Shown piece by piece: positions 1 through 7,680 of a DNA stretch of 20,603 bases. The translations under genes and the position numbers were made by a program. Each line of letters starts with the position of its first letter. Position 1 is the stretch's first letter. Below the pieces are notes generated by a model. That model made no database searches. It had not been told where the DNA came from and was given only the letters and a program-made list of their open reading frames with translations. The DNA is from a virus, in IMG/VR virus record IMGVR_UViG_3300027976_000262, positions 1 through 20,603 of that record; one strand, given 5' to 3'.

Positions 1-26
1 TGCCAAAAACACATCTCCGCATATTT

Positions 27-50
27 GAAAGGATTGGGTGAAACCCCATG
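27..50 (+). promoter_or_regulatory. ribosome binding site and small hairpin before terS
   Basis: A GAAAGGA Shine-Dalgarno-like element (27-33) lies 14 nt before the ATG at 48, which is long. Between them GGGT (36-39) can pair with ACCC (43-46) across a 3-nt loop, which would shorten the effective distance. No other in-frame start fits better. No promoter is recognisable in the 47 bases before the gene. Confidence 0.35.
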
Positions 51-521
51 GGAGGACCTGCACCGACCCCTCTGGAACGCAAGAGAGCCCGTGGCAACCC
101 GGGCAAGCGTTCGATACCGGACGCCGGCAAGACGATTGCTTTGACTGGTATCACGGCTGCTGACATGCCGGTGACTTTGAAGAAGACTGGGCAGGATTTC
201 TGGCGGAAGTCGGTGGATGTCGCTGGTGGTTGGTTGTCGGGTTCCGATGCGAAGTTACTGCAGTTGGTGGCGGAGGCTCTGGACCGGCGCGACCACATCG
301 TGGCGACGTTGGACAGTGACGGCTGGACGGTCCTGACTAGCGCTGGGTACCCGTACAAGCATCCTTTGGCGGGTTCTTTGAACGATTTGGAGAAGCAGAT
401 CGGGCAGTGGCTTGCCCAGTTGGGTATGAACCCGACGGACCGTTCGCGTCTTGGCGTGGCGGAAGTGAAACCCCAAGGTACGCTCGAATTGTTGCGCGCT
501 CGCGCTAAAACCGCAAATTAG
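48..521 (+). CDS. terS: terminase small subunit, P27 family
   Basis: This is the likely small subunit of the packaging motor, which recognises viral DNA and hands it to the large terminase. It has 157 residues, a normal size. The N-terminus is basic with the RGNPGKR motif (residues 15-21) characteristic of P27-type small terminases. The middle is helical, and the C-terminal part carries the usual 'hPLxxxLNDLEKQIGQWLAQLGMNPTDRSRL' pattern in shortened form (around residues 105-135). It heads the packaging-structural gene order and is followed after 8 nt by a small gene and then the large terminase, as expected. Family assignment rests on these motifs and position and is fairly sure; DNA specificity cannot be read. 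Confidence 0.88.
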   Translation: MGGPAPTPLERKRARGNPGKRSIPDAGKTIALTGITAADMPVTLKKTGQDFWRKSVDVAGGWLSGSDAKLLQLVAEALDRRDHIVATLDSDGWTVLTSAGYPYKHPLAGSLNDLEKQIGQWLAQLGMNPTDRSRLGVAEVKPQGTLELLRARAKTAN

Positions 522-529
522 GAGTTCTC

Positions 530-694
530 GTGGATGTAAGCGAAATCGAATCTGTAATGCTCGGCTCGGTGGGCAACCCGGACACTGGTGTTGTTCGTGA
601 TGCGGCACATGCGATGGCTGTCGCTGTGCACAAGGCCCTGAATCCGGAGAAGGACCCGGTGCAGCGGGTCGTAAAACCAGCCGAAACTCGGTAG
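530..694 (+). CDS. small protein between the terminase genes
   Basis: This 54-residue open frame starts at GTG 530, with AGGAG at 520-524 overlapping the terS stop and a spacing of 5. It ends at TAG 694, 7 nt before the terL start. It fills the whole gap between the two terminase genes. The product starts MDVSEIESVM and is mildly acidic at the N-terminus. It has a central helix-prone stretch rich in Ala, Val and Met (residues 25-36) and a Lys/Pro/Arg tail. There is no signal peptide or membrane segment. terL has no clear Shine-Dalgarno of its own, so translation through this frame may couple terL expression to terS. I do not recognise a family. Good ribosome binding site and exact fit support a real gene. 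Confidence 0.6.
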   Translation: MDVSEIESVMLGSVGNPDTGVVRDAAHAMAVAVHKALNPEKDPVQRVVKPAETR

Positions 695-701
695 TCTTCC
701 T

Positions 702-2216
702 GTGGCCAGAATTAAGGGCTGGCCTCCTGCGCTTCTAACACCGGTTCCTGTTGCGGACCGTAGGCGTGGCGATGGCGCGCTGGTTACTGATTTCATTGAG
801 GGCTTGTGTCCTCAGGTCAAGGATTCTGTCGGTGGTAACGCTGGGGATCCTTTGGTCTTGCGTCCGTTCCAGCGGGAACTGATGAGGAGCGTCTACGCTC
901 GGAAGGCTGATGGCCGTTACCGGCACAGGCGGGTTCTTATCGGTTTGCCGCGTAAGAGTGGCAAGTCTGCGCTTGGTTCCGGTATGGCTCTACATGCGTT
1001 ACTGATGGGCCCGCGTGGTGGCGAGGTTTATTCGTGCGCGGCCGACCGGGACCAAGCCCGGATCGTTTTCGGTTCGGCTAAGGCGATGGTGGAGCAGTCC
1101 CCGGAGTTGTCTGCCGTGACTCGTTTGTTCCGTGACGCGATAGAGGTCCCGGAGACTGGCTCGGTCTACCGTGTGCTGTCGAGCGAGGCTTACACCAAGG
1201 AGGGTCTGAACCCTCATTGTGTGATTTTCGACGAGGTGCACGCGTCACCTGATGACGGTCTGTACAACGTGATGCAGTTGGCGATGTCGGCGCGTGTCGA
1301 TCCGTTACTTATCGGCATCACTACTCCGGGTGTGAAAACGGACCGCACTGGGCAGGACTCGGTCGCGTACCGCTTGTACCAGTATGGTGAGAAGATCGCT
1401 AAGGGCGAGGTCGAGGACCCGTCGTTTTTCATGGCGTGGTGGAAGGCTCCCGACGATTGTGACCACCGGGACCCGAAGATGTGGCGTTTGGCTAACCCGG
1501 CTTTCGGGGATTTGCAGGACCCTGAGGATTTCGTCGCTTCGGTGAAAACGACGTTGGAGAACGAGTTCCGCACGAAACGCCTCGGGCTGTGGGTGAATAA
1601 CCAGATTGCTTGGTTGCCGGCTGGGGCTTGGGACAAACTGCAGGAGCCGGATGTTGCGGATTCCGAGGTCGGTGTGATTGTCGGGTTCGATGGTTCTTTC
1701 AGTGGTGACAGTACGGCGTTGGTCGGTGTCACGATCGAGGCTGTCCCTAGGGTTTGGTTGATTAAGGCTTGGGAGAAGCAACCTGCGGACACGGACGATT
1801 GGCGTGTTGATATCGGTGAGGTCGAGGCCACGATCATGGACACGTGCCGCGACTACAACGTCGTGGAGGTGGTGTGCGACCCGTTCCGGTGGCAACGTTC
1901 GATGCAGGAGTTGGAAGCGGTCGGTGTGCCGATCATTGAGTACAACAGCAGCAGCCCGTCCCGGATGGTACCGGCGACTGCGAAGATGTACGACGCCGTG
2001 ATGAGCGACGGGGTTAGGCACGACCACAACCCGACTTTGGCTCGCCACATGGACAACTGCGTGATCAAAACGGACCGTCTCGGTCCTCGGATCACGAAAG
2101 AACACCGGGCTAGTCCGCGCAAGATCGATGCTGCGGTGGCTCTTGTAATGGCTTTCGACCGTGCCACTTGGGTGCGGGAGCAGGAACCGGTAGTACCGGT
2201 TCCACGATTCTTTTAG
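702..2216 (+). CDS. terL: terminase large subunit (ATPase-nuclease)
   Basis: This is the motor that translocates DNA into the prohead and cuts the concatemer. In its 504 residues I see a Walker A-like GLPRKSGKS (residues 81-89), then CAADRDQA (112-119), a common adenine-side motif, and Walker B VIFDE (174-178). The C-terminal RNase H-like nuclease has acidic residues in GFDGS (D330), VCDPF (D393) and KIDAAVA (D476). Length and domain order match the HK97/lambda-like large terminases of actinophages. The GTG start at 702 gives the natural N-terminus but lacks a good Shine-Dalgarno, so translation probably depends on the small gene ending at 694. It works with the small terminase upstream and the portal downstream. 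Confidence 0.96.
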   Translation: MARIKGWPPALLTPVPVADRRRGDGALVTDFIEGLCPQVKDSVGGNAGDPLVLRPFQRELMRSVYARKADGRYRHRRVLIGLPRKSGKSALGSGMALHALLMGPRGGEVYSCAADRDQARIVFGSAKAMVEQSPELSAVTRLFRDAIEVPETGSVYRVLSSEAYTKEGLNPHCVIFDEVHASPDDGLYNVMQLAMSARVDPLLIGITTPGVKTDRTGQDSVAYRLYQYGEKIAKGEVEDPSFFMAWWKAPDDCDHRDPKMWRLANPAFGDLQDPEDFVASVKTTLENEFRTKRLGLWVNNQIAWLPAGAWDKLQEPDVADSEVGVIVGFDGSFSGDSTALVGVTIEAVPRVWLIKAWEKQPADTDDWRVDIGEVEATIMDTCRDYNVVEVVCDPFRWQRSMQELEAVGVPIIEYNSSSPSRMVPATAKMYDAVMSDGVRHDHNPTLARHMDNCVIKTDRLGPRITKEHRASPRKIDAAVALVMAFDRATWVREQEPVVPVPRFF

Positions 2217-2225
2217 GAGTTCGAG

Positions 2226-2357
2226 ATGTCCTCACTGATGCAGGCTTTGGGTTTCGTACTGGTGGCGTTCGGTGTCGGGTTGGTTTTCGTCCCTGCCGGT
2301 TTCGTCGTTGTCGGTATCGGTGTTCTTGCTTTCGGGCTTGCTTTGGAGCGTGACTGA
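2226..2357 (+). CDS. tiny two-helix membrane protein between terL and portal
   Basis: This 43-residue frame starts at ATG 2226 with AGGAG at 2215-2219 (spacing 6), overlapping the terL stop. It ends TGA at 2357, sharing one base with the portal ATG (TGATG). Nearly the whole product is hydrophobic: a first segment around residues 6-22 and a second around 25-40, separated by VPAG, then a charged ERD end. That fits a small hairpin-like double-spanning membrane protein. Its function is unknown. Coupling on both sides means it is probably made in late infection with the packaging proteins. It could help prohead assembly at the membrane, or be a holin-like peptide, but neither is shown. Confidence 0.65.
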   Translation: MSSLMQALGFVLVAFGVGLVFVPAGFVVVGIGVLAFGLALERD

Positions 2358-3706
2358 TGCTGGGTCGCTTACTGAAATCCAGCGAGCAGCGCGCTGTGAC
2401 GTACCAGTCGCTGTTCCTAACTGACCAACTGGGCCCGAGCGTAACGCGTTCCGGTGTGCCTATGAACTCGCACGAGGCGATGAAAATCGGCGTTGTCTAC
2501 GCTGCGATGCGGCTGATCACAGATTCGATCTCGACTCTGCCGGTTTCTTCTTACACTCGCCAGAACGACCGCCGGTACCCGCACCCTCGCCCGGATTGGC
2601 TGGACAACCCAGAACCGGACCGTGGTGTTGGCAGGATCGACCACTTCCAGATGGTGCTGATGTCGCTATTGATCGACGGCAACGCCTACGTGCGGAAGTT
2701 GCGCAACCCGTCCGGTGTGCTCGTAGCGTTGAAAGTCCTCGACCCTTCGCGGGTCGAGCCGCGTCTTGCAGCCGATGGGTCGATCACTTTCGTTTTCGAT
2801 TCGAACCGCGTGCTCACAACCGAGGAAGTCCTTTGGATCCCGGACCTCCTGAGGCCGGGTTCTATCAAAGGAATCTCCCGTGTTAGCGAGTTGCGCGAGG
2901 TGCTCGGTATCAGTCGTGCTCTGGACGATTTCAGCGCTCGTTATTTCGGCTCGGGTACGTTGTCCAGTGGGATTATCGAAGTCCCGGGCGACATGACTGA
3001 GGAGCAGGCTACCAGCCTGAAAAACCAGTTTGAGAAGAACAGCAAGGGTTTGAAACACGCACACCGGCCGAACATCCTGAGTGGTGGTGCGAAGTTCCAC
3101 CGTATGGATTCTGACCCGCAACAGTCACAACTGGTCGAGTCCCGGGAGTTCGCTGTTATCGAGGTCGCTCGGATTTTCAAAATCCAGCCGGCGCTTCTCG
3201 GTGTGATGCAAGCCGGTTCGATGTCGTACGCGTCGGTGGAGCAACAACACATCCAGTTCGTCACTTTGACGCTCCGCCCGTACATAGCGAAGATCGAGGA
3301 GCATTACTCGCGTCTGCTCCCGGGCGACGCGTATCTGCGTTTCAGTATGGAAGGTCTGCTCCGTGGCGATTTGTCGTCTCGGTACACCGCCTACTCACAA
3401 GGGATCCAAGCGGGTTTCTTGTCGATCAACGACATCAGAGCGTTGGAGGATCTGGCACCGATCGATTCCGGTTCGGCTTCGCAACCTCGGGTGCCGCTCG
3501 CCAACGTGGACCTCGGCGCTGCCACGATCGTGGAGACTGAGAAACGAGTGCAGATGGCCGTGCGGATGATCAACGTCGGATTCGACCCTGCAGACGTCTT
3601 GTCTGTCTTGGACCTCCCACCGATGGACCACTCCGGTCTGCCGAGTGTACAATTACAAGGTTTGGAGAAGATACTCGCTGCGGGTATCCAAGGTGACTAC
3701 GCATGA
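2357..3706 (+). CDS. portal protein, HK97 type
   Basis: This is the dodecameric ring at the capsid vertex through which DNA enters and leaves, and to which the terminase and connector dock. The 449-residue length is normal. Features of HK97-type portals are visible: the N-terminal VYAAMRLITDSISTLP helix (about residues 47-62), the LLIDGNAYV strand (about 107-115), LKVLDPSRVEP (about 125-135), an IFKIQPALLG segment (about 273-282) and the following YASVEQQ stretch. A GGAG at 2345-2348 serves the ATG, which overlaps the previous stop. Assignment is confident from motif order and from its place between terL and the prohead protease. Confidence 0.95.
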   Translation: MLGRLLKSSEQRAVTYQSLFLTDQLGPSVTRSGVPMNSHEAMKIGVVYAAMRLITDSISTLPVSSYTRQNDRRYPHPRPDWLDNPEPDRGVGRIDHFQMVLMSLLIDGNAYVRKLRNPSGVLVALKVLDPSRVEPRLAADGSITFVFDSNRVLTTEEVLWIPDLLRPGSIKGISRVSELREVLGISRALDDFSARYFGSGTLSSGIIEVPGDMTEEQATSLKNQFEKNSKGLKHAHRPNILSGGAKFHRMDSDPQQSQLVESREFAVIEVARIFKIQPALLGVMQAGSMSYASVEQQHIQFVTLTLRPYIAKIEEHYSRLLPGDAYLRFSMEGLLRGDLSSRYTAYSQGIQAGFLSINDIRALEDLAPIDSGSASQPRVPLANVDLGAATIVETEKRVQMAVRMINVGFDPADVLSVLDLPPMDHSGLPSVQLQGLEKILAAGIQGDYA

Positions 3707-3725
3707 GGCACACGGAGGCAACAGA

Positions 3726-4454
3726 ATGAGTACAAACATCGAGTTTCGCAGTTTCGACGCGGAGATAATCGAGGTGCGGGCCGCTGAGAACGGCGACGGC
3801 ATGACTTTTGGTGGGTTTGCTGCGAAGTACGACCAACCGAGTCTCCCGTTGCCTTTCACTGAGCGGATCGCGCCGGGTGCATTCGACAGGTCACTGAAAG
3901 CCAAGAACGACATACGTGCGTATGTGAATCACGACGAGCGGATGGTGCTTGGGAGCACCAGAGCGAAAACCCTGCGGTTGGACAACCGCACGGAGGGGTT
4001 GTTCTCGGAGATCGACCTCCCGGACACGACCTACGCACGTGACCTCTCGGTCAGTATTGCGCGTGGCGACACACGGACGATGTCGTTCGGTTTCTCCACT
4101 GTGAGGGACGAGTGGGTTGGGCCTGAAGACCGCACGTTACTGGAGGTGCGGCTCCATGAGGTCTCGGTGGTCACTGGGACCGCCGCGTACCCGCAAACGA
4201 CCGCCAGCGTGCGGAACCTGACACAGATCGCTCACCGGACCGACACGGACCCGGAGGCCCTCAGTGACGCTATAGCGGCGCTCGAGGCTGGCGACACTCT
4301 GACGGACGAGCAGGCTGGTCTGCTGCGCACCGTGGTCGACCGTGCACACGGCCTACAACTGGAAGACCCCGCAACGCCGGCCGAACTCGTAGTCCCGTTG
4401 TCGGTGTTGTCCGCGAAGTTGGACCTGCACCAGTCGCACCTGAACATGTACTGA
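3726..4454 (+). CDS. prohead protease, HK97 gp4-like (S78)
   Basis: This is a serine protease that is packaged in the prohead, processes itself and removes the scaffold-like N-terminus of the capsid protein. From ATG 3726 (GGAGG at 3714-3718, spacing 7) it has 242 residues. The family's catalytic arrangement is visible: His69 in YVNHDE, Ser120 in RTMSFGF, and Glu145 in LHEVSVV. The GGFAAKYDQPS and RIAPGAFDRSL segments are also typical. Residues 170-242 form an Ala/Leu/Asp-rich tail that may act in assembly and be trimmed. The reading frame is open further upstream into the portal gene, but only the 3726 start has a proper ribosome binding site. It sits directly before its substrate. Confidence 0.93.
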   Translation: MSTNIEFRSFDAEIIEVRAAENGDGMTFGGFAAKYDQPSLPLPFTERIAPGAFDRSLKAKNDIRAYVNHDERMVLGSTRAKTLRLDNRTEGLFSEIDLPDTTYARDLSVSIARGDTRTMSFGFSTVRDEWVGPEDRTLLEVRLHEVSVVTGTAAYPQTTASVRNLTQIAHRTDTDPEALSDAIAALEAGDTLTDEQAGLLRTVVDRAHGLQLEDPATPAELVVPLSVLSAKLDLHQSHLNMY

Positions 4455-4548
4455 TCTCTTGGTCCTCGGAGCCGAGGACTTTGCCGTGGCGGAGCCGCTG
4501 CGGGTGCTAACCCTGCGATCCTACAACTACCCAAGAAATGAGAAACAA
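4455..4548 (+). promoter_or_regulatory. hairpin-rich leader of the major capsid gene
   Basis: This is 94 nt without a gene in an otherwise almost gapless operon. It holds a perfect dyad GTCCTCGG/CCGAGGAC (4462-4469/4472-4479) followed by TTT. A second, shorter dyad GCGG/CCGC shares the same GGAGCC core (4489-4498), and a third pairs GGGT/ACCC (4502-4505/4510-4513). A weak GAG at 4540-4542 is the only ribosome-binding-like sequence before ATG 4549. It may tune transcription or translation, or mark an RNA processing site. I see no convincing -35/-10 promoter here. Confidence 0.45.
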
Positions 4549-5751
4549 ATGTCGTATTTGCAACGTCTTATCGACGCGCAAAACTCCGACCTCCACGCGG
4601 CCCGGTCCCAGATCGAACGTGCGGAGACAGAGAAGCGCGAAATGTCAGTGGAAGAACGCACGGCTTGGGACGGCTACAACGCCGCCATGGACGAGCGCGC
4701 TGCCCACATCACCGAAGTCCGCAAGGACGAAGAACGCACCCGTGAAGTTGTTGCGGCTGCTGCTCTCGCACCTGAGGTACTTGCCGAGGTCCGCGCCGTG
4801 GAACGGGCGACTTCGGACGTCGATGTCCTTCGGAAGTTGGCGTCGGGCGAGTTGCGTTCGCACATGTTCGAACGCCGCGCACTGAACACAAGCGATGACA
4901 GCCAAGTTGTCCCGCAATCGTTCTACAACGTGATCCAAGAGAACCTGCTCTACGTCGGCCCCATGCTGGACAGTGGTTTGTTCACTGTCATGAACACAGC
5001 CGGTGGCGAAGACATGAAAATGCCAGTGGAAGCGACTCGTCCATCGGGTACTGCAACGGCTGAGGGCGCGACTCTTGCGCCTTCTGACCCTACGTTCTCC
5101 GAGATCACGATGCGCGCTCACAAGTTCACTACTCTCGTGGTTGTTAGCCGCGAGTTGCTGGAAGACTCCGGTCTCGACCTTGTCGGGTTCCTCGGTCGTC
5201 AAATCGGTGTTGCTATCGGTACCGCTGTGAACAGCACACTCACGCTGGGAACTGGTACTGTGCAACCGACTGGTATCTCGGTCGCGTCGAGCCTCGGCAT
5301 TACTGGCGCCAACGGGACAGCGACCGGCACGGGTTCTTTCACTGCGGACAACCTGATCGACCTCGCCCATTCTGTGGACACGGCTTACGCCTTGCGCCCA
5401 CAAACGGCTTGGCTGATGTCACGCGGCACACTCGGTGCTGTGCGCAAACTGAAAGACAGTTCGGGCCAGTACCTGTACACTCCTGCCGACACCGTCGGCA
5501 CTGTGAACCAGTTGCTCGGGTACCGGATCGCCGAGAACCCGTACGTCGCCGCAGTTGCTTCTGCAGCAAGGTCGGTTCTGTTCGGGGACATGTCCTCGTA
5601 TCACGTCCGCCAAGTTGGTGGGGTGGAAGTCGTTCGTTCCGACGAGGCGTACTTCACAAGTGATCAGGTCGCTTTCCGTGCTCGTATCCGTGTTGATGGC
5701 AATCTTGGCCAGTCTGCAGCGATCAAGCATTTCAAAGGCGGAACCGCGTAA
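4549..5751 (+). CDS. major capsid protein, HK97 fold
   Basis: This is the subunit of the icosahedral shell. From ATG 4549 it has 400 residues, the usual size with an attached delta domain. Residues 1 to about 100 are charged, helical and coiled-coil-like, matching the internal scaffold domain removed by the protease. The mature part probably begins between about residues 100 and 115 (around SHMFERRALNT). Downstream come VVPQSFYNVI, the LVVVSRELLEDSG spine-helix region and a C-terminal GDMSSYHVRQVGGVEVVRS stretch, all typical of the family. The frame is also open back to 4459, but that would put the hairpin-rich leader inside the protein. The Shine-Dalgarno is weak for so abundant a product. 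Confidence 0.94.
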   Translation: MSYLQRLIDAQNSDLHAARSQIERAETEKREMSVEERTAWDGYNAAMDERAAHITEVRKDEERTREVVAAAALAPEVLAEVRAVERATSDVDVLRKLASGELRSHMFERRALNTSDDSQVVPQSFYNVIQENLLYVGPMLDSGLFTVMNTAGGEDMKMPVEATRPSGTATAEGATLAPSDPTFSEITMRAHKFTTLVVVSRELLEDSGLDLVGFLGRQIGVAIGTAVNSTLTLGTGTVQPTGISVASSLGITGANGTATGTGSFTADNLIDLAHSVDTAYALRPQTAWLMSRGTLGAVRKLKDSSGQYLYTPADTVGTVNQLLGYRIAENPYVAAVASAARSVLFGDMSSYHVRQVGGVEVVRSDEAYFTSDQVAFRARIRVDGNLGQSAAIKHFKGGTA

Positions 5752-5767
5752 CACAGCGGAATAAACT

Positions 5768-5805
5768 CCTGCTGTGGCGTTGGCGCAGGACAACGTCACA
5801 GCAGG
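5768..5805 (+). terminator. strong hairpin after the capsid gene
   Basis: CCTGCTGTGGCGTT (5768-5781) pairs with AACGTCACAGCAGG (5792-5805) over 14 positions, 13 Watson-Crick and one G-U, around a 10-nt loop. It lies 17 nt after the capsid stop in the 98-nt gap before the glycosyltransferase. No T-run follows (TCCCCGCACC), so it may be a partial terminator or a barrier that stabilises capsid mRNA and lowers downstream expression. Confidence 0.55.
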
Positions 5806-5849
5806 TCCCCGCACCAAAACCCTGCGACCCTGCGAAAGGAAAACCTGCT

Positions 5850-7058
5850 ATGAACAGAGAAGACCGGAGGAGCGCGCAGCGCTCCAAGCACACGGACGAC
5901 CCGCTAACTGCGGTTTGGTTCAGTAACGCACCTTGGGCCCCGACCGGGTACGGGACTCAGACCGCTCAGGTCGTCCCTCGCATGAAAGCGGACGGGCACA
6001 ACGTGGCCGTGATCGCGAACTACGGACTCGAGGCGATGCAAACCCAGTGGGAGGGGATCAACATCTACCCGCGTGGGTACGAGTCCTACAGTAACGACGT
6101 CGTTGCTGCGAACTTCGCCGATTGGAAACGGCAACACCCACCCGGCCGGTCTCATGTTTTCGTTCTCTTCGACGCGTGGACTTTGGTGGGTCCACAGTGG
6201 GACGAACTACCCACTTCCGTCTGGACGATGATCGACCACATGCCAGTACCACCGGCAGTGCTGGAGAGGCTCATCAAACCGAACATCACCCCGATCTCAG
6301 TGAGTAAGTTCGGGCAGCGCGAGATCGAACGTCTAGACATCGAATCTCCCTACATACCGATGGCTATCGACACGCAACTGTACACACCGACCGCTACCTA
6401 CTCCAACGGCGGCAACGTACTGACCGGTCGGCAACTCATGGGTTTCAGCGAGGACGAGTTCGTTGTCAGTCTTGTGAACGCTAACAAGGGAGTCCTACCA
6501 TCGCGCAAGGCTTGGGGCGAGAACCTGCTGGCTTTCAGTATCTTCGCAGCGAGACACCCAGATGCAAGGCTCTACCTCCACACCGAGCGCCATGGGAGCA
6601 CCGGTGGTATCCGGCTCGACCCGTTGATCCAAGCGGTCGGGCTGAAAGAAGAACAATACAAGTTTGTGAACCAATACGCACTGCACTCGAACATACCGAA
6701 CGAAGCGATGGCCGCGATCTACACGTCCACCGACGTGCTGCTGGCCAGCACGATGGGTGAGGGTTTCGGTCTGACGGTACTCGAGGCTCAGGCGTGCGGG
6801 ACACCAGTGATAGTGAATGACTTCTCCGCGCAACCGGAGTTGCTCGGAGACGGGTGGCTCACGGAAAACCAACCGTGGTGGGACCCGACCCAGTTCGCGT
6901 GGTTCAGCACACCGAGTGTGCCGAGCATCGTCGATGGTTTGGAGTTGGCTTACCAACGTGGACGCGGCCGCAGCGACAAGGCCCGGGAACACGCACTCTT
7001 GTACGACGCGGACAAGATCTGGACTGAGAACTGGCGTCCGTATCTGGCGGCGTTGTGA
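5850..7058 (+). CDS. GT-B glycosyltransferase (GT4-like)
   Basis: This predicted retaining glycosyltransferase moves a sugar from a nucleotide donor to an acceptor. It has 402 residues from ATG 5850 (AAAGGA at 5835-5840). The N-terminal Rossmann-like half has the PTGYGTQTAQ loop (residues 31-40). The C-terminal half has LASTMGEGFGLTVLEAQACGTPVI (about 298-321, not quoted further), including the EX7E pair E304/E312 of GT4-like enzymes. There is no signal peptide or membrane segment, so it acts in the cytoplasm. It sits between capsid and connector genes, separated from the capsid gene by a hairpin. That position suggests virion proteins, perhaps the capsid, as acceptor, though host wall polymer or DNA cannot be excluded. 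Donor and acceptor are unknown. Confidence 0.85.
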   Translation: MNREDRRSAQRSKHTDDPLTAVWFSNAPWAPTGYGTQTAQVVPRMKADGHNVAVIANYGLEAMQTQWEGINIYPRGYESYSNDVVAANFADWKRQHPPGRSHVFVLFDAWTLVGPQWDELPTSVWTMIDHMPVPPAVLERLIKPNITPISVSKFGQREIERLDIESPYIPMAIDTQLYTPTATYSNGGNVLTGRQLMGFSEDEFVVSLVNANKGVLPSRKAWGENLLAFSIFAARHPDARLYLHTERHGSTGGIRLDPLIQAVGLKEEQYKFVNQYALHSNIPNEAMAAIYTSTDVLLASTMGEGFGLTVLEAQACGTPVIVNDFSAQPELLGDGWLTENQPWWDPTQFAWFSTPSVPSIVDGLELAYQRGRGRSDKAREHALLYDADKIWTENWRPYLAAL

Positions 7059-7083
7059 CAACGATTTTAGAGAGGAACCCGGC

Positions 7084-7680
7084 GTGGCTATAACAAACGG
7101 CTACTGCACACTCGCGCAGATCAAAGCAGCAGTGGGCATAGAAGACGGACTCGCAGATGCTCTCCTCGAGATGGCCGTCGATGCGGCCAGCCGGCTGATC
7201 GATGCGGAGTGCGACCGGGTCTTCTACACGACTGACAACGCCACCCGGGTTTTCCTCGCTGTGGAGCCCTACGTCGTGGCTACGGACGACCTGACGGCAG
7301 TCACGACCGTGGAACTCGACGACACGGGCGACGGGGCCTTCTCGGTCACGTTGCTGACAAGCGACTACCAACTGGAGCCCCTGAACGGGCTCTCCGGTGG
7401 GGGCGCCTACCCGTACACAAGGGTGCGGATGATCGGCGCCTACACGATCCCGATCTGGGGTGGTCAGGCCACGGTCCGCATCACGGGTGACTACGGTTTC
7501 GCACCGACACCGGCTCAAGTGACGCAGGCGTGCGTGATCCAAGCGAGCCGGATCTACAAACGGCTGGATTCCCCGTTGGGCGTCGCTGGTTTCGGTGACA
7601 TGGGAGCGATGCGGGTCGGCAAGACGGACCCGGACGTCGCGATGTTGATCCGCCCTTACAAGAAACACGCCTCAGCATGA
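7084..7680 (+). CDS. head-tail connector (HK97 gp6-like adaptor)
   Basis: This is the likely adaptor ring that binds under the portal and links head to tail. From GTG 7084 (AGAGG at 7071-7075) it has 198 residues. The N-terminal helices (CTLAQIKAAVGIEDG; LLEMAVDAASRLIDAECDR, about residues 8-45) and the following beta segments with TVELDDTGDGAF and YTIPIWGG resemble connector proteins of this class. The last quarter is helical again (VTQACVIQASRIYKRLDSP). The frame is open further upstream inside the glycosyltransferase gene, but that part is a shadow. It overlaps the next start by ATGA. Assignment combines pattern and position and is good but not certain. Confidence 0.75.
   Translation: MAITNGYCTLAQIKAAVGIEDGLADALLEMAVDAASRLIDAECDRVFYTTDNATRVFLAVEPYVVATDDLTAVTTVELDDTGDGAFSVTLLTSDYQLEPLNGLSGGGAYPYTRVRMIGAYTIPIWGGQATVRITGDYGFAPTPAQVTQACVIQASRIYKRLDSPLGVAGFGDMGAMRVGKTDPDVAMLIRPYKKHASA

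Noticed and set aside
4481-4513. Promoter TTGCCG...TAACCC before the capsid gene
   Set aside because: -10 lacks the final T and sits inside a dyad; not better than chance.
4462-4520. tRNA-like fold before the capsid gene
   Set aside because: Adjacent hairpins suggested it, but there is no T-loop GTTCRA sequence, acceptor stem or anticodon arm of the right size. No tRNA was found in other gaps either.
4459-4548. Upstream extension of the capsid frame
   Set aside because: Would code through three dyads and give a non-homologous leader. The sequence from MSYLQRL onward fits a normal delta domain.
4645-5403. 252-codon minus-strand frame, and a similar one at 6495-7061
   Set aside because: Both lie opposite confident genes (capsid, glycosyltransferase), are Arg/His-rich and show no family pattern.
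5774-5926. 50-codon frame from GTG 5774 (MALAQDNVTAG...) in the gap after the capsid gene
   Set aside because: Starts inside the hairpin arm, lacks a Shine-Dalgarno, and two fifths or more overlaps the glycosyltransferase in another frame; the hairpin explains the sequence better.
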